A DNA stretch of 52,295 bases from the NCBI GenBank assembly GCA_947459185.1, contig CANHCU010000011.1, forward strand, positions 1 through 52,295. Reading direction: 5' to 3'. This DNA comes from Planctomycetaceae bacterium (GTDB lineage: Bacteria; Planctomycetota; Planctomycetia; Pirellulales; UBA1268). Under the pieces are notes generated by a model that was not told the origin of the DNA, did no database searches, and saw only the letters and a program-made list of their open reading frames with translations. Both the position numbers and the translations under genes were made by a program. Numbering within the stretch: position 1 is the first letter of the stretch; each line of letters opens with the position of its first letter. Below are positions 23,236 through 30,641 of this stretch, piece by piece.

Positions 23236-25703
23236 TGAAGCGACCGAGGCTTTTCGCCACGGTGACCATGTCGGCCATGTCGGCCAGGTTGCTCGCGTTG
23301 CCCACGTTTGCCACGTTGTTGGTTGTTATTTGTGCGGTGACCGGCGGCGCCGCCTCCGCGGATCTGGTCGGCAACCGGCGGGCTTTCCTGACAGCGCACT
23401 GCGGAGAATGTCATGCCGACGGCGGCTCCGAAGGCGGCTTCGCCATCGAGTCGCTTGGCGACGACTTCGGACACCGGCAGACCGTCGAACGCTGGACCCG
23501 GATCCACGACCGCGTGGCCCGTGGCGAGATGCCACCGCCGGGCGAGGCACGTCCGATTCCTGCGCCCGACCGGCAAGCCTTTCTCGACGGCCTCGACACG
23601 AGGCTCCTCGCCGCCGATATCGCGGGCCGGGCTGGCGACGGTCGGGCCGCGATCCGCCGGCTCTCCCGTGCGGAATATGAACACGCGCTCCAAGACCTGC
23701 TGGCCATGCCCTGGCTGCGGGTGAAGGAGATGCTGCCTGCCGACGGCAGCCGCGCCGGTTTCGATAAGGTCGGGGAAGGACTCGCGATCTCTCCGGTGCA
23801 GGTTCGGCAGTATCTCGCCGCCGCCAACCGCACGCTGGACCTGGCGACCGCCGCCGCAACGCCGCCCCCGCCGCAGAAGCTGGTGATTCGCGGGCAGGAC
23901 GCGTTCGCCCACCAGCTTGGTCAAAAGGAGGCCTTTCTCGTCGAATGCTTCCAGCCCGCCGAGACGTCTGGCAGCACCAGCAGCATCGCCTTCATCTCCG
24001 GCGGCAACAACATCGCGAAGCGTACCTTCTTCACGGCACCGCACGCCGGACACTATCGATTTCGGCTCGCCACCTGGGGCTTCTGGTGCGATCGTGGCGT
24101 GATTCAGCCGAACGACCGCACGGAAGTGGCCGCGCTCTGGTCGGGCAACCAGCCGCTGGGATTTTTCGACGCCCCGTCGCTCCTGCCCCAGACGCACGAG
24201 ATCACGGCCTGGCTCGACAAAGGTGCGTTGGTCAATATCGATGCCGAAACGATCCGCGAATGGAACCACCACACGATCGTGACCTACGTCGGCCCGGGCG
24301 TCGCCGTCGATTCTCTCGTGGTGGAGGGCCCACTCGCTGCGGCCTGGCCGCCCGAGAGCCATCGCCGGCTCTACGGCGACCTCCCCGAGCCGCCCGCCGA
24401 CCCGGAGCAGGAGGCGCGGCGGCTCCTGGCGGCATTTCTTCCGCGGGCGTTTCGCCGGCCGGTGCCCGACGCTGAGGTCGAGTCGTTCGTGGGCATCGTC
24501 CGAAGCGGACTCGCCGCACAAGTCCCGTTTCGCATCGCGCTGCGACAAGCCTACGCCACGGCGCTCTGCTCGGCGGCATTTCTCTTTCGCGAGGAGCAGA
24601 CCGGGCCGCTTGATGACTCGGCGATAGCCACGCGGCTGGCACTCTGGCTCTGGAATTCGACTCCCGACGACGAGCTGCTCGCGCTGGCCACAGCGGGCCG
24701 GCTCCGTGATCCAGCGGTGCTCGACGCGCAGGTCGAACGCCTGCTCGCACACAGCAAGAGCGATCGCTTCATCGCCGACTTCCTCGACCAATGGCTGAAG
24801 CTCGCCACGATCGACGACACGACTCCCGATAGGGGCCTCTATCCCGAGGTGGCGATGCTCAACGGCGGCATGATGCCCTATGTCCGGGAGTCGATGGTCT
24901 GGGAATCACGGGCGTTCCTCCGTGAAATGCTCGACAAGAATCTTCCGGCGGCCAACGTGATCGCCAGTGACTTCTCGATGCTCAACGGCAAGCTCGCGGA
25001 GCTCTATGCAATCCCGGGGGTCGATGGCTCGCAGATCCGCCACGTGCCGCTGCCAGCGGACAGCCACCGGGGTGGATTTCTCACGCAGGCGGCCGTGCTG
25101 AAGGTGACCGCCAACGGCACGACCACATCGCCCGTAGTTCGCGGCGCCTTCGTGAACGAACGGCTGCTGGGCCGCGAGATCCCACCGCCGCCACCGGGGA
25201 TTCCCTCGGTCGATCCCGACACCCGCGGCGCGACCACGATCCGTGAACAACTCGCGAGGCATCGGGCCGACGCGAGCTGCGCGGGCTGCCATGCGACGAT
25301 CGACCCGCCCGGCTTCGCACTCGAATCGTTCGACGTGATCGGCGGGTATCGCGACCGCTACAGGTCGCTCGGCGCGGGGGAGCCGGCGACGGGCAAGCTG
25401 CGGGGGGGCGTCTTCGGCATCCACTACAAGCACGGTCTCAAGGTCGATCCGTCGGGCTCGCTCGCCGAGGGCCGCCCTCCGTTCGCCGATATCGACGGCT
25501 TCCGGGCCGCGATTCTCGAGGACCGACGGGCCGTCGCCCGCAACCTGCTCGAAAAACTTCTCGTCTACGCGACCGGCTCGGAGATCCATTACGCCGACCG
25601 CCGCGAGGTGGAGCGGCTGCTCGATGCGACCACGGCGCAGGATTTTGGTGTGCGGTCCCTGATCCACGCGATCGCCACGAGCCCGCTCTTCCTGACGAAA
25701 TAG
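23235..25703 (+). CDS. PSCyt1-DUF1587-DUF1595-DUF1592-DUF1588-DUF1585 protein (second copy)
   Basis: An 822-residue exported protein built like the first copy. The signal peptide covers residues 1-42 and is followed by a haem-type CGECH at 56-60. DUF1587 (IRRLSRAEYEHALQDLL), a beta-rich insert (GHYRFRLATWGFWCD), DUF1595 (FLPRAFRRPV), DUF1592 (IATRLALWLWNSTPDDELL), DUF1588 with CAGCH at 682-686 and DUF1585 (LLEKLLVYATGSEIHYADRR) follow. The start codon shares its A with the TGA of the DUF1552 gene (TGATG), so translation is coupled. An insert (YRSLGAGEPATGKLRGG...HYKHG) lengthens the DUF1588 region compared with the first copy. Predicted to bind two haems outside the cytoplasm; role inferred only. 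Confidence 0.94.
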   Translation: MKRPRLFATVTMSAMSARLLALPTFATLLVVICAVTGGAASADLVGNRRAFLTAHCGECHADGGSEGGFAIESLGDDFGHRQTVERWTRIHDRVARGEMPPPGEARPIPAPDRQAFLDGLDTRLLAADIAGRAGDGRAAIRRLSRAEYEHALQDLLAMPWLRVKEMLPADGSRAGFDKVGEGLAISPVQVRQYLAAANRTLDLATAAATPPPPQKLVIRGQDAFAHQLGQKEAFLVECFQPAETSGSTSSIAFISGGNNIAKRTFFTAPHAGHYRFRLATWGFWCDRGVIQPNDRTEVAALWSGNQPLGFFDAPSLLPQTHEITAWLDKGALVNIDAETIREWNHHTIVTYVGPGVAVDSLVVEGPLAAAWPPESHRRLYGDLPEPPADPEQEARRLLAAFLPRAFRRPVPDAEVESFVGIVRSGLAAQVPFRIALRQAYATALCSAAFLFREEQTGPLDDSAIATRLALWLWNSTPDDELLALATAGRLRDPAVLDAQVERLLAHSKSDRFIADFLDQWLKLATIDDTTPDRGLYPEVAMLNGGMMPYVRESMVWESRAFLREMLDKNLPAANVIASDFSMLNGKLAELYAIPGVDGSQIRHVPLPADSHRGGFLTQAAVLKVTANGTTTSPVVRGAFVNERLLGREIPPPPPGIPSVDPDTRGATTIREQLARHRADASCAGCHATIDPPGFALESFDVIGGYRDRYRSLGAGEPATGKLRGGVFGIHYKHGLKVDPSGSLAEGRPPFADIDGFRAAILEDRRAVARNLLEKLLVYATGSEIHYADRREVERLLDATTAQDFGVRSLIHAIATSPLFLTK

Positions 25704-25767
25704 CCGATCGAAAAAGTCTGTGTGGGATGTCGCCCATCCGACCCCGTCTTGCGGCCGTCGTGCACCG

Positions 25768-25866
25768 ATGCGGCCTTTCCCTGCCCGCACCGGCCTCACC
25801 GCCTTGCACCCGTTGGAGATCCTGCATGCCGCGCTGCGGGATGGCCCCTGTCTCCGGAAGATTTGA
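25768..25866 (+). pseudogene. Possible 3' relic of a YdiJ/GlcF-type dehydrogenase gene
   Basis: In one frame this stretch reads RTGLTALHPLEILHAALRDG before a TGA. The end of the intact FAD/Fe-S dehydrogenase at 11.4 kb reads GRTALHPVEILHAALV. The match covers about 16 residues with two or three changes, and the bases also agree well, but the preceding codons do not preserve the CCG domain. It is therefore a small fragment, not a gene. It lies between the DUF1592 gene and the end of the convergent secreted protein gene, overlapping the latter's 3' end. Confidence 0.4.
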
Positions 25867-26926
25867 CGTGCCGGTCTCGTGCCTGCGCCAGCGTGTCGCG
25901 GACCTGCTCTCGCGTGCCGACGGCGACCCAGACCAGATAGCGGTACTCGCCCGGCGGGAGTCGGCCGGCGTCGGCGGCCTCGTTGCTCACGGCCGCACCG
26001 CCCGCCGTGTCTGCCTGTTCGCGGACGACACAGTTCCATTTGGCGACCCGTTCCTGTTCGAACCAGAACCAGCCGTAGGTCGCCGGCTGTCCGGTGGAGC
26101 GGCTCCTGTCGGGCGACCACGCCCCCATGGCATGGCTGCCGTCGGCCGTCGACGCGATTACCGGCAGCGATTGCTCTCCCTGCGCCTCGGCGAGCGGCGC
26201 GAGTCCGTCATCAGCCCGCAGACCGTGGAACGTACGAAACTCGGCTGGCATATAGGCCGTTAGCATCTCGAACGTGGCCTTCCCGTGCCGCTCATCGGCG
26301 GGCAGCGTGAACGTCACGGCGTAGCGGATCGCGTGTGGCAGGCCCGGCGCGCCGATATGCACCTGCTTCTGCAGCAGGTGGTTGGAGAGCGGCGTCGTGT
26401 TGACGGCGGAGTGGCCGTGGCTCGCCTCGCCGGGCCGTAGCCAGAAGGCCATCTGCGTGACGGTCGCGAGCTCGCGGCCAGCGGCCGAGATCCAGAGGAG
26501 CCGGCTCGTGCTCGTCGGACCGGCGCCGTCGTGCATGCTGCCCGCCTCGGTGGGGTTGAACGTCTCATTGTGGAAGCTGCCGCCCAGGTCGAGGTTCGAG
26601 GCGCTTTGTAACTGCCGGCCGTGATCATGCGAATCGATGAACTCGCGGCCGTTCCAGGTGAGCGAGTGGATGGCGCCGGCCAGCCGGGAGGTCGTGGCGA
26701 TCACGATCTCCGAGCCGTCCGCCGGCGCCCGGATCACGGCGTCGCCCGAGACCTGCGTCGCATCGGGCTGGGCTGCGGCGTGGCCCACCAAACAGGCCAG
26801 CAGGAAGGCGGAGCGAATGGACACCAGCCCAGATCGCGTTCGAGGTGATCCCGCCTCGAACCACGCCAACGCGATTGTGACGTTGACCCACGCTCGCCAC
26901 GATTGGCAGCCTGCATCGCATCGCAT
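25796..26926 (-). CDS. Secreted protein of unknown function, galactose-mutarotase-like character
   Basis: About 376 residues. A hydrophobic leader (IRSAFLLACLVGHAAAQ) precedes a beta-rich body: SEIVIATTSRLAGAIHSLTW, NGREFIDSHDHGRQLQSA, GLPHAIRYAVTFTLP and YGWFWFEQERVAKWN. The pattern of a domain that begins with a description of a scaffold (IHSLTWNGREFID) recalls galactose-mutarotase-like carbohydrate proteins, but I cannot name a family. The start is uncertain: the ATG given has GAGG five bases upstream but leaves about 35 residues before the leader; a GTG at 26824 would start directly at the leader. It is divergent from the Gfo/Idh/MocA gene. Its 3' end overlaps the dehydrogenase relic. Confidence 0.65.
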   Translation of the reverse strand: MRCDAGCQSWRAWVNVTIALAWFEAGSPRTRSGLVSIRSAFLLACLVGHAAAQPDATQVSGDAVIRAPADGSEIVIATTSRLAGAIHSLTWNGREFIDSHDHGRQLQSASNLDLGGSFHNETFNPTEAGSMHDGAGPTSTSRLLWISAAGRELATVTQMAFWLRPGEASHGHSAVNTTPLSNHLLQKQVHIGAPGLPHAIRYAVTFTLPADERHGKATFEMLTAYMPAEFRTFHGLRADDGLAPLAEAQGEQSLPVIASTADGSHAMGAWSPDRSRSTGQPATYGWFWFEQERVAKWNCVVREQADTAGGAAVSNEAADAGRLPPGEYRYLVWVAVGTREQVRDTLAQARDRHVKSSGDRGHPAARHAGSPTGARR

Positions 26927-27047
26927 GGAAACCTCGTGCCGCTGGCAGCGTCGGGTTCGATCAATCCGCCAGCACGGCACTTGCGGGGCGGCATCACCGA
27001 AACCATAGTGTGCAAAGAAATTGAACACCAAATCGGGAGCAATGACC

Positions 27048-28400
27048 ATGGCCAATCACATGCGCGCGACACGGAGAGGTTTTCTTGGGACTTCGGCCGC
27101 TGGGGCCGCTGCGGCCGCCACCGCCGGCATGGTGCCGTTCGTGCCATGGACGGCGACTGCGTTCGCGAACGAGGCGGCCAACGACCGGCCCCGGATTGGC
27201 TGCATCGGCACCGGTTCGATGGGGCTTGGCGACGCGATCCAGCACGCCCAGTTCGGCGATATCCTCGCCGTCTGCGATGTCGATAAGGATCGGGCCGATC
27301 GGGCCAAGTACGACGTGCGGATCGGCAAGGGCAAGGCCGACACCTACGGCGACTACCGCAAGGTGCTCGAGCGGCCGGATATCGACGTCGTCAGCATCGT
27401 CACCACCGACCCCTGGCACGTGAAAATCGCGATCGAGGCCCTGCAGGCGGGCAAGCATGTCTTCTGCCAGAAGCCGCTCTCGCTCACACTCGAAGAAAAC
27501 CAGCTCGCCTGGGCCGCCGCTGAAAAATTTCCAAAGCTCCAGTTTTTCATCGGCACGCAGCAGCGTGCCCAGAAAGACCAGTTCTGCCGTGCCGTGAACA
27601 TCGTCCACAAGGGCCTGCTCGGCGAGATCAAGAAGGTGACGGCCGGGATCGGCTCGAGCCCGATCGGCGGGCCGTTCCCGATCGAGAATCCGCCCGCGGG
27701 GCTCGACTGGGACATGTGGTTGGGTCAGGCGCCGAAGGTGCCCTTCCGCAATCGCCGCTGCCACTATGAATTCCGGTGGTGGTACGAGTATTCGGGGGGC
27801 AAGTTCACCGACTGGGGCGCGCATCATGTCGACATCGCGCAGTGGGCGCTCAAGGAAGATTCCAAGGGCAAGGGGCCGATCGAGATCAACGGCGTCGATG
27901 CCAGGCATCCGGTGCCATTCAAGGATGGCTATCCGCTCGTTGACGACTGCTACAACACGGCCTACGACTTCGCCGTGCCCTGCAAGTTTGCCAGCGGCGT
28001 CGAGCTGGTCGTGACGAGCCGGGGCGACAACGGCATCCTCTTCGAGGGCACGAAGGGCCGCATGTTCGTCAACCGCCAGAAGATCACCGGCACGCCGATC
28101 GAGGAGGGCTGGGACAAGGACGCCTTTGGCGACGACGACTTGAAGGCCCTCTACAAGGGCAAGCCGTTCGAGGGGCACAAGCAGAACTTCTACCGCTGCA
28201 TCCGCGAGGGTGGCCTGCCAGTGTCTGACGTGTATAGCCACATCATCGCGATGAACACCTGCCACTTGGCGGCGATCGCAGCCCGGCTGGGCCGGACGAT
28301 CAAGTGGGACCCGGTCGCGGAAAAGATCGTCGGCGACGACCAGGCAGCGGCGTTCGCCTCCCGCAAGCCCCGCGAAGGCTATGAAATCCCGCGGGTGTGA
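27048..28400 (+). CDS. Tat-exported Gfo/Idh/MocA family oxidoreductase
   Basis: A 450-residue protein. The leader MRATRRGFLGTSAAGAAAAA is a Tat signal, so the enzyme is exported with its nucleotide cofactor bound. The Rossmann start RIGCIGTGSMGLGDAI and the ILAVCDVDKDRAD strand follow. The conserved EKP active-site motif appears as QKP (Gln141-Lys142 in CQKPLSLT), keeping the lysine. The C-terminal domain contains WWYEYSGGKFTDWGAHHVDI, with a histidine pair typical of the family. The ATG was chosen because GGAG lies eight bases upstream; an ATG two codons earlier is too close to that site. Substrate is probably a sugar or cyclitol but cannot be specified. It ends 22 bp inside the 3' end of the convergent gene. 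Confidence 0.92.
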   Translation: MANHMRATRRGFLGTSAAGAAAAATAGMVPFVPWTATAFANEAANDRPRIGCIGTGSMGLGDAIQHAQFGDILAVCDVDKDRADRAKYDVRIGKGKADTYGDYRKVLERPDIDVVSIVTTDPWHVKIAIEALQAGKHVFCQKPLSLTLEENQLAWAAAEKFPKLQFFIGTQQRAQKDQFCRAVNIVHKGLLGEIKKVTAGIGSSPIGGPFPIENPPAGLDWDMWLGQAPKVPFRNRRCHYEFRWWYEYSGGKFTDWGAHHVDIAQWALKEDSKGKGPIEINGVDARHPVPFKDGYPLVDDCYNTAYDFAVPCKFASGVELVVTSRGDNGILFEGTKGRMFVNRQKITGTPIEEGWDKDAFGDDDLKALYKGKPFEGHKQNFYRCIREGGLPVSDVYSHIIAMNTCHLAAIAARLGRTIKWDPVAEKIVGDDQAAAFASRKPREGYEIPRV

Positions 28401-30409
28401 GCCTGTGAGTCGGCGAGCCCGCTGCTGATCGCGTCGGGCGGAATTCCGAGTGCCGTGGCCACTGCGGTGGCCACGGTCGCCGGGTCCGCCGGAGGCTCGA
28501 CCGCAATCACGGTGCGACCGCTTCGGGCCGCAAGGTCGGCGGTCGTAGTGTCGCCATCGACGAGCACGATCGTGCCTGCGGTGGCGATGGTATCGACGAG
28601 TGCCTCGACGACCGCGAGCGGTGACACACCGGCTGCCGCATCAGCACGCGACACGTCGGTCGCCCGAAGTCTGTCGATCACGAGCACGTCGCAGAGGTCG
28701 AACGGAAAGCCTCTGGCGGCGAGCGACCGCCAGTCAAGTTCGCAGACGGCGGCGTCAATATCGGGCGAGACCATCAGGTCTCGTGCGGCATCGGCGGTAA
28801 CGTTCGGCTCTGCGGAACATAGCCAGCCGGCCAGCCACTTGCCGGTTCCGCAGGTGAGCCCGGGCGTTCTGCCTGCTGCCAGCAGGATCCGCTCCAGAAT
28901 CCTCGCGGTGAGCGTGGCCGAGGCAGTTGCGTCGCTGCCGCGGTCCGCCGCCACCCCCGATCCAAGCATCGCCACGATCGGGATCCGGCCGGGCGCGGCA
29001 GTGGAAAACAGCAGGTCGACGATCGCCTCGCCAACCGGCTGGCCGGGCCCCTGGGAGGGATGCGCATGAATTATCAATTGCGGACCAGCGTTCACCTCGC
29101 AGACAGCCGCCCCCTGCTCACGCGGTGGCCGTTCGATTTCCCGGGCGATCAGGTCGATCCCCGCGATATCAAGGCCGACGGCCCGCGCCGCCCGCACGGC
29201 CGTCGCGGCCATCTCGGGATGCACGCTGGCCGTTACGTCGAGGCCGTGCGTCCCGATCTGCTTCACGAGCACGCGGCGTCCATCTGCGGGAACCGTCTCC
29301 GGCGTCACGCCCTCCTGGTCGAGTTGTGCCAGCACGGTGGCGTCGAGAACGACCGTCTTGTTCGGCATCGCTTCGGAGCGGCCGCGACGCGGATCAGAGT
29401 TGATCTGGAGATCGATAAGCTCGGCGATCGAGTGGCGGCCGTCGCCGGTCACGTAGATGTGCTCTCCCTTGGCACAGGCCACCATCCGGCCACCCACCAC
29501 CAGGAGGCGGTGTTCGATGCCCGGCACGTACCGTTCGATGACGACGGCCTGCACCCGCCTTCCCTCTTTGGAAGCGACAGGGAATGCGCGTTCGATCTCC
29601 TCGCGGCAGGAGAGATTCAGGAACACGCCCCGTCCATGGTTGCCATCGGCCGGCTTCACAACGACGGGCAGGCCGACGGCCTGCGCGGCCTCCCATGCCT
29701 CGTCGACTGATGACACCACGCGGCCGAGTGGCACCGGTACGCCTGCCGCCGCGAGCACGTCCTTCGTCAGTTGTTTGTTGACTGCGATGCCCTCGGCGAT
29801 CGACGACGTGCGGTCGGTCACCGCGGTCCAGATACGACGCTGGCGGATACCGTGGCCGAGTTGCACCATGCACTCTCGGCCGATCCTCCGCCAGGGAATG
29901 CCGCGGGCTGCTGCGGCACGGACGATCAGCATCGTCCCCGGGCCAACGCAGACGTCGTCGGCGAGCTCCGTGAGGCGATCGACGAGCGGCGCGAGGTCGG
30001 GTAGGTCTCCTGCGAGGCCGCGATCGAGGATCGCGGCGGCCTCGCGGAGGCAGGCCGCCGCGAGCACCGGGTCGTGGGCCTGGAGGACGATCCGAAACAG
30101 CCCTGGTTCACCCGTGTGCGTCACCCGCAGGAACGTGGTCGCCGGCGGGCGGGCCTGGGACTGCAGTGTCAGCGCGATCTGTCCGAGCAGTCGAGGGCAG
30201 TCGGTGCTGACGGACGTCTGGTCCGATGAGTCTGGCGTAAACACTCCGAAGAGCCCGCGATGCTGTGGGAGGGCGGCGTCGATCCGGGCCAGAGCCGCCG
30301 CAAACGCCGCCGGCTGCGGCGCGGCCAGTCGGACGGTCGCGTCGTAGACCTCGACCGACTTTGTCCAGACGTTCGGCGCCAAAACATGCCTGCCCGCGCA
30401 AATCTCCAT
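28379..30409 (-). CDS. Cyanophycin-synthetase-like protein with degenerate Mur-ligase domain
   Basis: A 676-residue protein, against about 870-900 in cyanobacterial CphA1. The N-domain opens MEICAGRHVLAPNVWTKSV, as in CphA. The centre is a typical CphA ATP-grasp: QRRIWTAVTDRTSSIAEGIA, PVVVKPADGNHGRGV, VIERYVPGIEHRLLVVGGRM, ICEVNAG-like VCEVNAGPQL. From about residue 475 a Mur-ligase-like part starts (IPIVAMLGSGVAADRG), but where CphA has the GTNGKT P-loop this protein has no lysine and the domain stops after about 200 residues. CphA2 enzymes, which polymerise beta-Asp-Arg dipeptides using only the ATP-grasp site, are likewise shortened. The start has a G-rich site upstream. It is divergent from the six-gene cytochrome/DUF1501 operon. 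No cyanophycinase gene is in the window. Confidence 0.85.
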   Translation of the reverse strand: MEICAGRHVLAPNVWTKSVEVYDATVRLAAPQPAAFAAALARIDAALPQHRGLFGVFTPDSSDQTSVSTDCPRLLGQIALTLQSQARPPATTFLRVTHTGEPGLFRIVLQAHDPVLAAACLREAAAILDRGLAGDLPDLAPLVDRLTELADDVCVGPGTMLIVRAAAARGIPWRRIGRECMVQLGHGIRQRRIWTAVTDRTSSIAEGIAVNKQLTKDVLAAAGVPVPLGRVVSSVDEAWEAAQAVGLPVVVKPADGNHGRGVFLNLSCREEIERAFPVASKEGRRVQAVVIERYVPGIEHRLLVVGGRMVACAKGEHIYVTGDGRHSIAELIDLQINSDPRRGRSEAMPNKTVVLDATVLAQLDQEGVTPETVPADGRRVLVKQIGTHGLDVTASVHPEMAATAVRAARAVGLDIAGIDLIAREIERPPREQGAAVCEVNAGPQLIIHAHPSQGPGQPVGEAIVDLLFSTAAPGRIPIVAMLGSGVAADRGSDATASATLTARILERILLAAGRTPGLTCGTGKWLAGWLCSAEPNVTADAARDLMVSPDIDAAVCELDWRSLAARGFPFDLCDVLVIDRLRATDVSRADAAAGVSPLAVVEALVDTIATAGTIVLVDGDTTTADLAARSGRTVIAVEPPADPATVATAVATALGIPPDAISSGLADSQAHTRGIS

Positions 30410-30641
30410 GTCCCGCCCTTTTTCTATCCAAAGACTGTACCGACCCGGAACCGAGGATATAGTGTATTACGAGGATTTTGTGTTGGCTGGACGGCATCCG
30501 AGGCCGTCCGGTACCGCCGATCGATTGCCCGTGCGGTTTCTGCAGTCTGCCTCGCAGACTTCCGCGATGGGGCGATCCGCGTCAGGCCGGTGCGTGTGCA
30601 CTCCTGGCGGCGAAGCGGGTGTTTTCCAAAGGAGAGATCCT
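30410..30641. promoter_or_regulatory. Divergent promoter region
   Basis: This 232-bp gap lies between the starts of the cyanophycin-synthetase-like gene and the six-gene operon, so it must contain both promoters. An A/T-rich stretch at about 30455-30485 (GATATAGTGTATTAC) stands out in a GC-rich window and is the likeliest promoter core. The ribosome binding site for the operon is AAAGGAG just before 30642. No operator palindrome is clear. Confidence 0.45.

Noticed and set aside
23255..23325. Short direct repeats (ATGTCGGCC) in the start of the second DUF1592 gene
   Set aside because: They code for a normal hydrophobic signal peptide; two copies of nine bases are not compelling.
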